Assembly (NCBI RefSeq): GCF_011300685.1
Contig: NZ_CP049864.1
Span: 1,666,885 to 1,730,884, forward strand
Direction: 5' to 3'
Length of the DNA stretch: 64,000 nucleotides
Source of the DNA: Lysobacter sp. HDW10
GTDB taxonomy: Bacteria > Pseudomonadota > Gammaproteobacteria > Xanthomonadales > Xanthomonadaceae
Below, in pieces: positions 46,064 through 56,568 of this stretch. The notes under the pieces are model-generated. The model worked only from the letters and a program-made list of their open reading frames with translations, did no database searches and was not told the DNA's origin. Position numbers and translations under genes: made by a program. Position 1 is the stretch's first letter, and every line of letters begins with the position of its first letter.

Positions 46064-46731
46064 ATCAACGATTCCCTAAAAAAGCGCAGCGTGCGTTCGT
46101 TCGCCAATTGCGCAGAAGCTGCATGGTAATGCGAAGGATCGACATCGCGGTTAAATGCGTGGCCCGCATCAGGATAGACATACACCTCAGCCTCAGGATG
46201 CGCGCGTCGCGTCGTCTCGATATCGCTTGCTGGAATGGATGCGTCCTTCTCACCGAAATGAAACTGCATGGGTGCGCGCAGCTTTTCATCCATGAAGGGC
46301 ATGGATCGGGCGCCGTAGTAGCTCACCCCGGGCATGCCCAATCGTGTATTCGCGAGATATGACCACGAGCCGCCCCAGCAAAAACCAACTGTCCCGACCG
46401 CGTCTATGCCGCGTTCGTGCAAGGCGTCGCGCGCTGCCTGTATCACCTGCAGGGCGCGCTCGAAACCCACAGCCGTGGCAAGATCGCGTCCGCGCTGCAT
46501 GCCATCCGCATCGTATTCAAGTACGACGCCCTGGGTTTCCACATCAAAAATGGCGGGTGCAATGGCCATATAGCCCGCTTCGGCATACCTGCGCACAAGG
46601 TCTTGGATATGCGCATTCACCCCAAAAATTTCCTGCAACACCACGATTCCAGCCGTGGTGGGTGCTTTGGGTACGGCCAGATAGGCATCGATGTCCGGAC
46701 ACTTTGCAACGGAAAGGGTGACGACTTCCAT
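46060..46731 (-). CDS. dienelactone hydrolase family protein
   Basis: This 223-residue alpha/beta hydrolase has the family nucleophile cysteine in TVGFCWGGSWSYL, the aspartate region after FGEKDASIPASDIE and the histidine in PDAGHAFNRD. True dienelactone hydrolases act in chlorocatechol degradation, but most genomic members have unknown substrates. No aromatic-ring degradation genes are adjacent. The oxyanion-side residues in VVLQEIFGVNAHIQDLVRRYAEAGY are intact, so it is probably active. It leads the three-gene operon and is divergent from rimO. Confidence 0.9.
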   Translation of the reverse strand: MEVVTLSVAKCPDIDAYLAVPKAPTTAGIVVLQEIFGVNAHIQDLVRRYAEAGYMAIAPAIFDVETQGVVLEYDADGMQRGRDLATAVGFERALQVIQAARDALHERGIDAVGTVGFCWGGSWSYLANTRLGMPGVSYYGARSMPFMDEKLRAPMQFHFGEKDASIPASDIETTRRAHPEAEVYVYPDAGHAFNRDVDPSHYHAASAQLANERTLRFFRESLI

Positions 46732-46796
46732 AGTGGGAACGCTTCAAAGGGATGCGCTTTAGAATAGTCCGGTCTTTCGATAAGAACCACGCCCCC

Positions 46797-48128
46797 ATGT
46801 CCAACGCCGCACCCAAAGTCGGTTTCGTCAGCCTCGGTTGTCCCAAGGCGCTCGTCGATTCCGAACGCATCCTGACTCAGCTGAAAGTGGAAGGCTATGC
46901 GGTGGCGCCCAACTATGACGATGCCGATGTGGTGGTCGTCAACACGTGCGGGTTCATCGACTCGGCCGTCGCCGAATCATTGGATGCCATTGGCGAAGCG
47001 ATGGCAGAGAACGGCAAAGTGATCGTCACCGGCTGCCTCGGCAAACGTGCGGACATCATTCGTGAAGCGCATCCCGGCGTGTTGTCGATCAGTGGGCCGC
47101 AGGACTACGTGAGCGTGATGGATGCCGTGCACGAAGCCTTGCCGCCGTCGCACGATCCGTTTATCGATTTGATTCCGGATTACGGCGTCAAGCTGACGCC
47201 CAAGCACTACGCCTATTTGAAAATTTCAGAAGGCTGTAACCATCGTTGTACGTTCTGCATCATTCCCTCGATGCGCGGCGACTTGGTCTCGCGACCTGTC
47301 GATGAGGTCTTGCGTGAGGCCGAGAAATTGGCGATGGGCGGTGTGAAAGAACTCTTGGTCGTGTCGCAAGACACGAGCGCTTATGGTGTCGATGTGCGTT
47401 ATGCGCCGCGCACGTGGCATGACAAAACCTATGAAACGCGCATGAAGTCATTGTGCGAAGGCTTGTCTGAACTCGGACTCTGGACGCGACTGCATTACGT
47501 GTACCCGTATCCGCATGTTGACGACATCATTCCCTTAATGGCCGACGGCAAAATCCTGCCGTATCTCGACATTCCGTTCCAACACGCGAGTCCGAAAGTA
47601 CTCAAGGCCATGAAGCGACCGGGTGCAATTGATAAGACCCTTCAGCGCGTACACAACTGGCGAAAGATGTGTCCCGACCTCACGATTCGGAGCACCTTTA
47701 TCGTCGGATTCCCGGGCGAGACGGAAGCAGACTTCCAAATGCTGCTCGACTTCATTGAAGACGCGCAGTTAGATCGCGTCGGGGCGTTTACTTATTCACC
47801 CGTTGAAGGCGCAGTCGCCAACGACATCGCCGATCATGTTGTGCCGGAAGAGCAAGCATCGCGATTGGCGAGATTCATGGCGTTGCAAGCAGAAATTTCG
47901 GAAGCAAAACTGGCTGCGAAGGTGGGCAGCCGACAAACCTGCATCGTCGATGAGATTGATGGTGAACTTGCCATTGCCCGCTCAAAAGCAGATGCACCGG
48001 AAATCGATGGCCTCGTGCAAATTCAAAACGGTTTTGAGGCAGGCCTTAAGCCGGGTGATTTTGTTGAAGTGGACATCATGGGTAGCGACGAACACGATCT
48101 CTACGGCGAAGTCCCGTTCGACGACTAA
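46797..48128 (+). CDS. rimO: ribosomal protein S12 methylthiotransferase
   Basis: This 443-residue radical SAM enzyme methylthiolates an aspartate of ribosomal protein S12. The N-terminal UPF0004 domain carries three cysteines ([29 protein letters not shown]). The radical SAM motif is [16 protein letters not shown] with CxxxCxxC, and a C-terminal TRAM domain (about residues 375-440) binds the substrate. I start at MSNAAPK (46797); the frame extends to 46752 without support. It converges on greB with a 4-base overlap of stop codons. Confidence 0.97.
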   Translation: MSNAAPKVGFVSLGCPKALVDSERILTQLKVEGYAVAPNYDDADVVVVNTCGFIDSAVAESLDAIGEAMAENGKVIVTGCLGKRADIIREAHPGVLSISGPQDYVSVMDAVHEALPPSHDPFIDLIPDYGVKLTPKHYAYLKISEGCNHRCTFCIIPSMRGDLVSRPVDEVLREAEKLAMGGVKELLVVSQDTSAYGVDVRYAPRTWHDKTYETRMKSLCEGLSELGLWTRLHYVYPYPHVDDIIPLMADGKILPYLDIPFQHASPKVLKAMKRPGAIDKTLQRVHNWRKMCPDLTIRSTFIVGFPGETEADFQMLLDFIEDAQLDRVGAFTYSPVEGAVANDIADHVVPEEQASRLARFMALQAEISEAKLAAKVGSRQTCIVDEIDGELAIARSKADAPEIDGLVQIQNGFEAGLKPGDFVEVDIMGSDEHDLYGEVPFDD

Positions 48129-48628
48129 GCTGTGTACACGACAGCCGCAATCACATAGCTGCGTTTGCCTATCGGAAGATCTACTTCGAACGCATCATCC
48201 ACGCGCCGCTTTAGCAGGGCGCGTGCCATGGGCGAGTCGATGCTGATACGACCCTCGAGTGAGTCTGTTTCATCGGGTCCGACAATGCGGTAGGTGACGT
48301 TGCGCCCGTCTTCAATGTCTTCCAGTGTCACCTGTGCGCCAAAGAAAACGCACTCCGGATCCGAAGGTGCGTCTGCGACGACTTTCAGTGCAGGGATACG
48401 TTTACTCAAATAGCGAACACGACGATCGATTTCGCCAAGCTGCTTCTTGCGATAAATGTATTCGGCATTCTCAGAACGGTCGCCTTCCGCCGCCGCAGCT
48501 GATAACGCACGCACGACTTCTGGCCGACGTACGCGCCAAAGGTCATCGAGCTCCGCTTTCAGTACCGCGTGCCCATCAGGCGTGATGAGCGCGGTGCTGT
48601 GTGCAGGTGGCGGTCGCCAACGTCCCAT
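48125..48628 (-). CDS. greB: transcription elongation factor GreB
   Basis: This 167-residue protein rescues backtracked RNA polymerase. The N-terminal antiparallel coiled coil contains [20 protein letters not shown], with the acidic tip residues that stimulate transcript cleavage. The C-terminal FKBP-like domain includes [21 protein letters not shown] and [17 protein letters not shown]. The YIYRKKQL form and length favour GreB over GreA. The N-terminal dozen residues ([12 protein letters not shown]) are unusual, and a later start at a non-ATG codon is possible. It follows the HerA-like ATPase gene by 15 bases. Confidence 0.95.
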   Translation of the reverse strand: MGRWRPPPAHSTALITPDGHAVLKAELDDLWRVRRPEVVRALSAAAAEGDRSENAEYIYRKKQLGEIDRRVRYLSKRIPALKVVADAPSDPECVFFGAQVTLEDIEDGRNVTYRIVGPDETDSLEGRISIDSPMARALLKRRVDDAFEVDLPIGKRSYVIAAVVYTA

Positions 48629-48643
48629 GCGCGCTGCGACGCC

Positions 48644-50161
48644 TCAGCGTCGCCCACCAAACATGCCGCCCAAAACGCCGCGCAAAATTTGACGGCCGAC
48701 TTGTGAGCCCATCGTGCGCGCTGTTTGTTTGGCCATGGTTTCGATCATGCCTTGACGGCGCTTCGTCCCGAAGAGTGCATCTTTGACCACTTGGCCAATA
48801 CCGCCTTCCGATTCTGCTTCTGCCGATTCAATGGGCTTCGCCGGCGGCGCGTTGGCCGCTTCTGTTGCGGCTTGTGCCTTTTTCAAAAGCAATTCAGCTG
48901 CTGACTCGCGATCAATCGGCTGGTCGTACTTGCCGCCCACCGGACTTGCTGCGCGCACTTGCATGCGCTCTGCATCGGTGATGGCGCCCAAGCGACAGCC
49001 CGGTGGTACCACCAAGGTCTTTTCGACGGGCATTGGGATGCCCTTGTCTTGCAAGGTTGACACCAGTGCTTCGCCGACACCAAGGCTCGAAAGCGTCTGA
49101 ACGAGATCCGTGATCGCTGGATTGGGAACGAAAGTTTCAGCGGCTGTTTTAACCGCTTTTTGGTCGCGCGGCGTAAAGGCGCGAAGCGCGTGCTGAAAAC
49201 GATTGCCCAGCTGACCCAAGATGGCGTCTGGCACGTCGTCCGGGAACTGCGAACAAAAGTACACGCCAACGCCTTTTGAGCGAATGATGCGCACAACCTG
49301 CTCGACGCGTTGTTGCAAAGCGGGCGGGGCATCATCAAACAACAAATGCGCTTCATCGAACACAAAGACCAACTTCGGTTTGTCCAGGTCGCCGACTTCA
49401 GGCAGTCGTTCGAACAGTTCGCTGAGCAACCAAAGCAAGAAGCTCGAATACAAACGCGGCTTCAGAATCAGTTGGTCGGCCGCGAGGATGTTCAACACGC
49501 CCTTGCCGTCGAGGGTGGTGCGCATCAAATCGTTGAGATCCAAGGCGGGTTCGCCGAAGAACGCATCTCCGCCTTGTTGTTCGATTTGTAACAAGGCGCG
49601 CTGAATGGCACCGATGGATTGCACGCTGACCAAGCCGTAACTGGTTGAAATATCTTTTCGTTCGTCGGCGATCAATCCCAACAAAGCGCGCAAGTCTTTC
49701 AAATCCAGTAAAAGCAAACCGCGGTCGTCTGCAAGTTTGAAGACGATATCGAGCACGCCACTTTGCGTGTCATTCAATTCGAGGATGCGAGAGAGCAGCA
49801 AGGGCCCCATTTCGCTGACCGTGGTTCGGACCGGGTGACCTTTTTGGCCCCACAGATCCCAAAACACCACCGGATTGGCCGCATGGGCAAAATCCTGCAC
49901 GCCCAGTTCTTTGACACGTGCATCGATTTTTTCATTGCCGGCACCCGCCATCGCCAAGCCTGCGACGTCGCCTTTGACGTCTGCAAGGAACACGGGGACC
50001 CCGCGCTTCGAAAAGCCTTCTGCCAGTGTCAGCAAGGTGACGGTCTTACCAGTGCCGGTGGCGCCTGCGACCAATCCGTGGCGATTGCCGTATTTCGGGA
50101 GCAATTCAACGTTGATGCTGTCCGGTGTGCTGACACCTTTGCCGACGAAGATGGGATCCAT
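48644..50161 (-). CDS. HerA/YjgR-like ATPase (DUF853)
   Basis: This 505-residue P-loop ATPase of the HerA-FtsK group has Walker A GATGTGKTVTLLTLAEG, FLADVKGDVAGLAMAG, and a Walker B-like KLVFVFDEAHLLFDDAPP. The sensor region contains GVGVYFCSQFPDDVP. The C terminus is Gly/Arg-rich (GGMFGGRR). DUF853 proteins are widely conserved but not functionally defined. Unlike archaeal HerA there is no NurA nuclease nearby. It is divergent from the lytic transglycosylase gene. Confidence 0.92.
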   Translation of the reverse strand: MDPIFVGKGVSTPDSINVELLPKYGNRHGLVAGATGTGKTVTLLTLAEGFSKRGVPVFLADVKGDVAGLAMAGAGNEKIDARVKELGVQDFAHAANPVVFWDLWGQKGHPVRTTVSEMGPLLLSRILELNDTQSGVLDIVFKLADDRGLLLLDLKDLRALLGLIADERKDISTSYGLVSVQSIGAIQRALLQIEQQGGDAFFGEPALDLNDLMRTTLDGKGVLNILAADQLILKPRLYSSFLLWLLSELFERLPEVGDLDKPKLVFVFDEAHLLFDDAPPALQQRVEQVVRIIRSKGVGVYFCSQFPDDVPDAILGQLGNRFQHALRAFTPRDQKAVKTAAETFVPNPAITDLVQTLSSLGVGEALVSTLQDKGIPMPVEKTLVVPPGCRLGAITDAERMQVRAASPVGGKYDQPIDRESAAELLLKKAQAATEAANAPPAKPIESAEAESEGGIGQVVKDALFGTKRRQGMIETMAKQTARTMGSQVGRQILRGVLGGMFGGRR

Positions 50162-50288
50162 GAAAGCTCCGCGCAGAAAAATTCATTCTATCTGTACCTA
50201 TGCCATTTTTCGCGTGTGTGCGTCCTTGCCCAAAACAGCCGGAGCGTCTAGGCTCGGAGTTCTGCTTCACGAACTCGGAACAAAACAA

Positions 50289-51866
50289 GTGCAATCTGCA
50301 AAAAAGTGCGTTTTGGCGGCCACGCCATTGATCCTTGCCATGTTGGCGACACCCGCGCTTGCGGCTAAAAACAAGAAAGAGGCCGCGTTACAAGCCGAGA
50401 TGACCCGTTTGGAAGCTGAGGTCAAGGCGGCCGAGTCGCCCGATGCGCGTGATGTCTTGATCACCCGAATGGACGGCTTGCTGCAGCAATGCGGTGCAAT
50501 GAAAGGCTGCCAAATGGTGCCGTTGCTCGAAGTCTATAAGCGTGCGCTTGCCGTTGAAGATGCCAGTGAAGAAGTCGACATTGATGACATCGACGCCGAA
50601 GATCGCATCAATGTGACCGGCCAGAATGTGCCCGAGGGCGCGACCGCAGATGCGCTGTTGGACGATCGCAGCCGCAACTTTCTGGCGCGCGTTCAAATGA
50701 ATCCGGCCGTGCAAGCAGGCATCCGTCGTTGGCTGACGGATATGCGCCCGTCGTTGATGACAAGTTATGAGAACTTTCAATATTTGAAGCCTCAGATGGC
50801 ACCGGCCTTTCATAAGTACGGCCTGTCAGAAGCGCTTTTGTTCGGCATCGTGACCAAAGAATCGAATGGCAAAGTGCATGTGGGCTCGCGTGTGGGCGCA
50901 ATTGGCCCCATGCAATTCATGCCGGCAACGGGTCGTCGCTTCGGCCTTGGCAATGACGGTACAGGCTTCGACACGCGTTACGACCCACGCATGTCTGCCG
51001 AGGCGGCCGCAAGCTATATCGTTGAACGTTACGCAGAACTCAATGGCAGCATTGAGATGGCCTTGGCCGCCTATAACGGTGGAGAAGGGCGCGCTTTGCG
51101 CATCTTCAACGCGACCGGCGGACGGAATTTCTGGGATTCAACCGTCTACAACCAGTTCCCTGCAGAAACCCGTGATTACGTCCCGATGGTGATTGCGGCC
51201 GCGTGGTTGTATCTCCACGCGAAAGATTATGGCCTGCGGTTCCCGCGCATTTCTAACAAGCAAGTCAGTTTGCGTCTGCAGAAGCCGACCACATTGAACG
51301 AGCTGACGATTTGCATGGGGAATCAGCGCGGCACAGATGGCTTCCAGCGGGCCCTTCGCAATATGAATCCGCGATTGGATGTGAATCAATGGCTGCAGGC
51401 CGGCACGACGATCACGGTCAACTCGACGATGTCGCGTGCATACAGCTGGAACTGCGTGAATGGCAAACGCGCTGATATTGCGCGTCAGGTGATCAGTGCG
51501 GATCCATCGACTGCCATTGTGCGCGTGGGGACCTTGGTGAATCGAACCGTTGATGGCGGTGATAGTTCGGATCTCGTAGCCAATAACCGGCCAGCAGAGG
51601 CTACATCCGGCGTCGTTGATCCTGCGGTGGTCGTGCAGAAGCCAGCGGTCATCAAACCGTCTAATCCGCAAGCTGCAAGCAAATTGCAGCCTTCCGCAAA
51701 AAAATCACCCGACTCGCACCGCGTAACGAATGGTGAAACGCTCTATAGCATTGCCCGCGATTACAAATGCAATGTTGCGAGCCTGGCGAAAGACAACAAG
51801 CTCAAGGCACCGCGCTACAGCATCAAGCCCGGGCAGGTCTTGCGATTGTCAAAGTGCAAGCCCTGA
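50289..51866 (+). CDS. MltD-like lytic murein transglycosylase with LysM domain
   Basis: This roughly 525-residue secreted enzyme has an N-terminal signal peptide (CVLAATPLILAMLATPALA), a helical acidic segment, then the SLT domain (about residues 165-330). The SLT domain has the catalytic glutamate in IVTKESNGKVHVGSRVGAIG, PMQFMPATGRRFGL and MALAAYNGGEGRA. A middle domain of unknown type and a C-terminal LysM (about 475-522, THRVTNGETLYSIARDYKC replaced here by SHRVTNGETLYSIA) bind peptidoglycan. The start is uncertain: I take GTG 50289, which places the signal peptide at the N terminus. ATG 50160 and GTG 50214 are in frame but overlap or crowd the divergent ATPase gene. Confidence 0.9.
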   Translation: MQSAKKCVLAATPLILAMLATPALAAKNKKEAALQAEMTRLEAEVKAAESPDARDVLITRMDGLLQQCGAMKGCQMVPLLEVYKRALAVEDASEEVDIDDIDAEDRINVTGQNVPEGATADALLDDRSRNFLARVQMNPAVQAGIRRWLTDMRPSLMTSYENFQYLKPQMAPAFHKYGLSEALLFGIVTKESNGKVHVGSRVGAIGPMQFMPATGRRFGLGNDGTGFDTRYDPRMSAEAAASYIVERYAELNGSIEMALAAYNGGEGRALRIFNATGGRNFWDSTVYNQFPAETRDYVPMVIAAAWLYLHAKDYGLRFPRISNKQVSLRLQKPTTLNELTICMGNQRGTDGFQRALRNMNPRLDVNQWLQAGTTITVNSTMSRAYSWNCVNGKRADIARQVISADPSTAIVRVGTLVNRTVDGGDSSDLVANNRPAEATSGVVDPAVVVQKPAVIKPSNPQAASKLQPSAKKSPDSHRVTNGETLYSIARDYKCNVASLAKDNKLKAPRYSIKPGQVLRLSKCKP

Positions 51867-51878
51867 GCTGAGGCTCAG
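51863..51878. terminator. weak hairpin between convergent mltD-like and psd genes
   Basis: CTGAGC (51863-51868) and GCTCAG (51873-51878) form a 6-bp stem with a TGAG loop that covers both stop codons. No T tract follows on either strand, so termination activity is doubtful. Confidence 0.3.
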
Positions 51879-52720
51879 CGCTGCAGTTCAAACATCGGTT
51901 CGCCCAAGCGAACCGGTGCTTCTGCTGTCATAGCGTTCGACCACACGCCGCTACCTTCAGGCAAAAGCACAATCACCGTTGAGCCGTAATTGAAGCGTGC
52001 CATTTCAGCAAAGCCATCAAGCGTGATGCCTTTGCCGCGCCAGTCTTTGCGTTGAATCCGATCACCGTAAGCGGGGATTTCAACGCCACTCCAAACGGTT
52101 TCAACACCAGACACCAAGAGCGCGCCGACCATCACCATCATCATCGGGCCGAACTCAGTATCGAAGTGGCAGACCAAACGCTCGTTGCGTGCGAACAGCC
52201 TCGGCACGTTGCGAACCGCATCCGGACCAACGGAGAACAAGCGGCCTGGCACGTGAAGTGTTTCCACCAAGGTGCCTTTGCAGGGCATATGTACTCGGTG
52301 GTAATCACGCGGTGACAAATAGATCGTGGCAAATTCACCATCGTTGAAGCGTGCACCCAATGCGTCGTCACCCAGCAACTCTGCGGTCGTGAACGATTGA
52401 CCCTTCGCTTGGAAAATACGACCGGCTTCGATCTTTCCGCATTGGCTGACGCGTCCATCTGCCGGCATGGAAAGCCAATTTGGCGCCGTCGGTGGCGTAC
52501 GCACGCCCGCTTTCAATGCGCGTGTAAAGAACGCATTAAAAGATGCGTAGCGTGATGCGTCGGATTCTTCTGCTTCCGACAAGTTCACCCCGAATTTCCG
52601 CACGACCGTATCAATCAACCATTGTTTGATTTTCGGGTTCTGCGAGTAGGCGAGTTTGCGTGCTGCGCTAGACAATGCGCGATGCGGCAATACATAAGTC
52701 AACCACGTGACGGCGCTCAC
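51875..52720 (-). CDS. psd: phosphatidylserine decarboxylase proenzyme
   Basis: This 281-residue membrane-associated enzyme makes phosphatidylethanolamine. The charge-relay residues lie in [11 protein letters not shown] (Asp) and [13 protein letters not shown] (His). The self-cleavage site that makes the pyruvoyl group is the GST of [14 protein letters not shown], where E. coli has LGST. Length and the C-terminal [10 protein letters not shown] fit the class I enzyme. It overlaps the SCO gene by ATGA. It is anchored to the inner membrane face. Confidence 0.95.
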   Translation of the reverse strand: MSAVTWLTYVLPHRALSSAARKLAYSQNPKIKQWLIDTVVRKFGVNLSEAEESDASRYASFNAFFTRALKAGVRTPPTAPNWLSMPADGRVSQCGKIEAGRIFQAKGQSFTTAELLGDDALGARFNDGEFATIYLSPRDYHRVHMPCKGTLVETLHVPGRLFSVGPDAVRNVPRLFARNERLVCHFDTEFGPMMMVMVGALLVSGVETVWSGVEIPAYGDRIQRKDWRGKGITLDGFAEMARFNYGSTVIVLLPEGSGVWSNAMTAEAPVRLGEPMFELQR

Positions 52721-53376
52721 GGCGCGCGTGCTCGCGTCAAAGCATCCATGTCCTGTGTGATGGCTGCAGGATCAAACGGTGCTTTCAAAAAGCCTGCAAG
52801 TTGGCCCTGCGGATTGATGACTGCCATCGCAGCGGAGTGGTCGACGCTGTATTGATCCGGTTTTTTGGCATCGTCTGGCGCGTTGCGCATAAAGACCATC
52901 GACAGCGATTGAGTGAATTTGAGCAAGTTCGCCTCGTCCGTAGTTGCAGCCACGGTGTCCGGGCTAAACGCACTTGCGTAGCGTTGCGCCACTTCCGGCG
53001 TGTCCCGATTCGGATCGACGCTCACGAAAACGAGCTGCGGCCGCGTTGCATCCGGGAACGCTTCGCGCCAATGGGCTTGGACAGGCTTCATCGTCGCCAA
53101 GGTCGTTGGGCAAATATCAGGGCAATGGGTGAAACCGAGAAAAATCAAGGTCCAATGACCCTTCAAATCGGCAGGTGTAAAGCGCTGCCCTTCGGTGCGC
53201 TGAAGCGTAAATGTCGGCAAATCCCTCGGTGCGTCCATCAATTGGACAGCGCGCAAAGGGGGATGCGCAGGGGCTTCAGCTGGGGCCTGAGGGCGGTTGA
53301 AATACAGCCAGCCGGAGACCAGACCGGCCAATCCGAAGGCGATGACAAGAATCCACAAGGTCGAGCGATTGAACAT
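52717..53376 (-). CDS. SCO1/SenC-type copper chaperone or thiol-disulfide protein
   Basis: This 219-residue protein has one N-terminal membrane helix ([20 protein letters not shown]) and a periplasmic thioredoxin-like domain. The CxxxC copper motif is [10 protein letters not shown], and the distal histidine is in [13 protein letters not shown], the canonical SCO ligand set. Such proteins help assemble the CuA site of cytochrome c oxidase. No oxidase gene is nearby. It is the upstream partner of psd in a two-gene operon and divergent from prmB. Confidence 0.95.
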   Translation of the reverse strand: MFNRSTLWILVIAFGLAGLVSGWLYFNRPQAPAEAPAHPPLRAVQLMDAPRDLPTFTLQRTEGQRFTPADLKGHWTLIFLGFTHCPDICPTTLATMKPVQAHWREAFPDATRPQLVFVSVDPNRDTPEVAQRYASAFSPDTVAATTDEANLLKFTQSLSMVFMRNAPDDAKKPDQYSVDHSAAMAVINPQGQLAGFLKAPFDPAAITQDMDALTRARAP

Positions 53377-53467
53377 GAAAAGTCACTGGCTTTGAGACCG
53401 AGCCATCATACCGTTTGCACGACCACTGGCCTCTATACTGTGGCATTCATCCGAAGAGTCTTGCCCT

Positions 53468-54397
53468 GTGCTTCCCGCATCCGTACCTGAACTGCGCACA
53501 ATCATCGATCACATCCGATATGGCGGCAGCCGTTTCAATGAAGCGGGTTTGACGTTTGGCCATAGTTTTGACAATGCCATGGACGAAGCCACGCAATTGG
53601 TTTTGCACGCGCTGCACATGCCGCATGACTTGTCGCCTGTCTACGGGGCTGCGCGCATCACCGCGGATGAGCAGGCAAAAATCCTGGCCTTGTTCAATCG
53701 ACGGATCAACGAACGCATTCCAGCGGCGTATTTGACGGGTGAGGCGTGGTTCGCCGGCTTGTCTTTCAAATCTGACAGCCGCGCGTTGGTACCGCGTTCT
53801 CCCATTGCCGAATTGATTGAGTCAGGTTTCGAACCTTGGCTCGGCGGCCGTGAAGTCACTTCCGCCCTCGATCTGTGCACGGGCTCGGGGTGTATCGCGA
53901 TCGCTATGGCGCATTACCAGCCTGACTGGCAAGTGGACGGCGTCGATCTGTCTGACGATGCCTTGTCATTGGCCGAAGAAAACAAGAAGCGTTTGCTGAC
54001 AGACAATGTGTCGTTCGTGAAGTCGGATTTGTTCACGCAACTCGGTGGTCGCACATACGATCTCATCGTGACCAATCCGCCGTACGTCACGAACGACGAA
54101 ACAGATGCCTTGCCGAAGGAATATGCACACGAACCGGAGCTCGGCTTGCGGGCCGGCGATGATGGATTGGACCTTGCGCTGAAAATCATGCGCGATGCAC
54201 CGGCGCATCTGAATGAAGACGGTTTGCTCATTTGCGAAGTCGGTGAAGCGGAAATGGCTTTGGCTGCACTGTTGCCTGAAGTGCCGATGGCCTGGGTGGA
54301 GTTCAAGGTGGGTCAAATGGGCATCTTCGTGGTCGAACGCGAAGACCTCGTTCAACATCACGACCGTATTCGCAGCCTGGCGGACGCACGCGCTTGA
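53468..54397 (+). CDS. prmB: 50S ribosomal protein L3 N5-glutamine methyltransferase
   Basis: This 309-residue SAM-dependent enzyme modifies a glutamine of ribosomal protein L3. It contains the PrmB/PrmC features [24 protein letters not shown], the SAM loop [15 protein letters not shown] and the catalytic NPPY in [11 protein letters not shown]. The N-terminal helical domain (about 1-90) favours PrmB over the smaller PrmC, and next-door aroC matches the usual prmB-aroC order. A TATACT -10-like element at 53434-53439 lies 28 bases before the GTG start but has no good -35 partner. Confidence 0.96.
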   Translation: MLPASVPELRTIIDHIRYGGSRFNEAGLTFGHSFDNAMDEATQLVLHALHMPHDLSPVYGAARITADEQAKILALFNRRINERIPAAYLTGEAWFAGLSFKSDSRALVPRSPIAELIESGFEPWLGGREVTSALDLCTGSGCIAIAMAHYQPDWQVDGVDLSDDALSLAEENKKRLLTDNVSFVKSDLFTQLGGRTYDLIVTNPPYVTNDETDALPKEYAHEPELGLRAGDDGLDLALKIMRDAPAHLNEDGLLICEVGEAEMALAALLPEVPMAWVEFKVGQMGIFVVEREDLVQHHDRIRSLADARA

Positions 54398-55494
54398 ATA
54401 CCTTCGGCAAATTGCTCCGCGTGACAACCTTTGGCGAGTCTCATGGCCCCGCCATCGGTTGTGTCGTGGACGGTTGCCCACCTGACATCCCACTCGCGCC
54501 GAAAGACTTTGTCGAAGACCTTGCGCGACGTGCGACGGGAAAATCCCGGCACGTCTCTCAACGCCATGAACCGGATGAAGTCGAAATTCTGTCGGGCGTT
54601 TTCGAAGGCATCACAACGGGTACACCGATTGCGCTCGTGATTCGCAATGTCGATGCGCGGAGCAAAGATTACGCATCCATTGCACATAGCTATCGACCGG
54701 GTCACGCCGATTACACCTATGACCGGAAGTACGGTCGACGCGATCCGAATGGCGGGGGGCGGAGTAGTGCGCGGGAAACCGCCATACGTGTCGCGGCTGG
54801 CGTGATTGCTAAGAAGTGGCTGCGTCACACCTATGGCGTTGAGGTGCGCGCTTGCGTGACGCAGGCGGGCGGATTCAAGGCAAACGCAATCGATTGGTGT
54901 GTCGTTGAAGACAACGGTTTGTTTTGGCCAAACGCGGAACAAGTGCCAGCCCTTGAAGCGCATCTTGATGCCTTGCGTAAGTCTGGCGATTCCTGCGGTG
55001 CGCGTGTGTATGTGGAAGCTTTAGGCGTCCCGGCCGGCTGGGGCGAACCACTCTATGGAAAGCTCGATGCGGAAATCGCAGGCGCCATGATGTCGATCAA
55101 CGCAGTCAAAGGGGTGGAGATCGGTGCTGGCTTTGACAGCATTGAACAACCCGGTTCGGTCCATCGAGATGCGTTGAGCGCAACGGGCTTCGAGACCAAT
55201 CATGCGGGCGGCATTCTGGGTGGCATCAGCTCCGGACAAATCATTCGCGTCGGCGTGGCCTTCAAGCCCACATCAAGTCTGCGAATTCCGGTCTCGAGCA
55301 TCGACGTCAACGGGCAGGCGGTTCAGGTCGTAACCACCGGTCGGCATGACCCATGTGTCGGCCTGCGGGCGCCGCCGATTTGCGAGGCCATGTTGGCACT
55401 GGTCCTCATGGACCAAGCAATGCGTCATCGTGCCCAGTGCGGCGAAGTCGTCCACGACACGCCCGGTATGTTACCGGGGAGTTATCAGATTTAA
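54394..55494 (+). CDS. aroC: chorismate synthase
   Basis: This 366-residue FMN enzyme performs the last step to chorismate. It opens [21 protein letters not shown], the family's signature, and contains [16 protein letters not shown]-like [16 protein letters not shown] and [17 protein letters not shown]. The C-terminal [16 protein letters not shown] is also present. The start is TTG at 54394, which overlaps the prmB stop as TTGA; there is no nearby ATG that preserves the conserved N terminus. Chorismate feeds Phe, Tyr, folate and quinone synthesis, and normally tryptophan. Confidence 0.97.
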   Translation: MNTFGKLLRVTTFGESHGPAIGCVVDGCPPDIPLAPKDFVEDLARRATGKSRHVSQRHEPDEVEILSGVFEGITTGTPIALVIRNVDARSKDYASIAHSYRPGHADYTYDRKYGRRDPNGGGRSSARETAIRVAAGVIAKKWLRHTYGVEVRACVTQAGGFKANAIDWCVVEDNGLFWPNAEQVPALEAHLDALRKSGDSCGARVYVEALGVPAGWGEPLYGKLDAEIAGAMMSINAVKGVEIGAGFDSIEQPGSVHRDALSATGFETNHAGGILGGISSGQIIRVGVAFKPTSSLRIPVSSIDVNGQAVQVVTTGRHDPCVGLRAPPICEAMLALVLMDQAMRHRAQCGEVVHDTPGMLPGSYQI

Positions 55495-55526
55495 TCCCCC
55501 ATCCAAAGAGAGTTTCGAGACTAGAT

Positions 55527-56531
55527 ATGAAAGTTGCAGTAGTGGGCGCAACAGGCGCCGTGGGCGAAGTGATGCTGTCGATTCTTGCCGAGCGCAAGTT
55601 TCCCGCCGATGAAGTGATCGCCCTGGCGAGCGAGCGCTCTGCAGGGTCTGAGGTCGACTACGGTCATCGCAGATTGATCGTGCAAGACCTTGCAAACTTT
55701 GATCCGAAAGGCGTCGATATTGCTTTGTTTTCTGCGGGTGGCGAAACGTCGAAACGTTATGCGCCGAAATTTGCTGCTGCCGGCGCCATCGTGATCGACA
55801 ACTCCTCGGCCTTTCGTCAGGATCCAGACGTGCCTTTGGTCGTTTCTGAAGTCAATCCTGAAGCACTGAAAAATATCCCCAAGGGCATTGTGGCGAACCC
55901 GAATTGCTCAACGATGCAGTTGATGGTCGCGATTGCACCCATCCATAAGAAGGTTGGCATCGAGCGTTTGAATATTGCAACGTATCAATCGGTGTCGGGC
56001 ACGGGTAAACGCGCCATGGAAGAGTTGGGCAAGCAAACCGCTGACTTGCTCAACTTCAACGCGGCCGAACCTGAGGTGTATCCGGTTCAAATCGCGTTCA
56101 ATGTCATTCCGCATGGCGGCGACTTTCTAGACAACGGTTACACCAGCGAAGAAATGAAGCTCGTCTGGGAAACGCGCAAGATCTTGGGCGACGAGTCCAT
56201 TCAAATCAATGCGACCGTGGTGCGCGTCCCCGTGTTCTTCGGTCACTCTGAAGCGGTCTCCATTGAGACGCGCGAAAAGATCAGTGCAACAGAAGTGCGC
56301 GACTTGCTGATGCATGCGCCGGGTGCAGAAGTGGTTGATGAAAGGGCACCTGCGGGCTATCCCACGCCGGTGACCCATGCATCGGGCAAAGACGCGGTCT
56401 ACATCGGTCGAATTCGCGAAGATATCTCGCATCCGCGCGGCATCAACCTGTGGGTCGTGTCTGACAATATTCGCAAAGGCGCTGCATTGAACGCTGTGCA
56501 AATTGCGGAATTAATTGCCAAGCGCCCCTAA
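55527..56531 (+). CDS. asd: aspartate-semialdehyde dehydrogenase
   Basis: This 334-residue enzyme reduces aspartyl phosphate to the semialdehyde used for lysine, threonine, methionine and diaminopimelate. The NADP fold begins VAVVGATGAVGEVML. The catalytic cysteine is in GIVANPNCSTMQLMVAI, and the active-site histidine is in PVFFGHSEAVSIET. The ATG at 55527 follows the aroC stop by 32 bases. It supplies dapA (27546). The next gene, fimV, starts 37 bases later, the asd-fimV order seen in Pseudomonas and relatives. Confidence 0.97.
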   Translation: MKVAVVGATGAVGEVMLSILAERKFPADEVIALASERSAGSEVDYGHRRLIVQDLANFDPKGVDIALFSAGGETSKRYAPKFAAAGAIVIDNSSAFRQDPDVPLVVSEVNPEALKNIPKGIVANPNCSTMQLMVAIAPIHKKVGIERLNIATYQSVSGTGKRAMEELGKQTADLLNFNAAEPEVYPVQIAFNVIPHGGDFLDNGYTSEEMKLVWETRKILGDESIQINATVVRVPVFFGHSEAVSIETREKISATEVRDLLMHAPGAEVVDERAPAGYPTPVTHASGKDAVYIGRIREDISHPRGINLWVVSDNIRKGAALNAVQIAELIAKRP

Positions 56532-56568
56532 ATGCCTCTACAGTGCGATGAGGATATTGGGGCTTGAC

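Noticed and set aside
48644-50161. HerA-like ATPase as part of a defence system
   Set aside because: HerA-type ATPases occur in some anti-phage systems, but this is the DUF853/YjgR form, flanked by greB and a lytic transglycosylase, with no nuclease, SIR2 or other defence partner.
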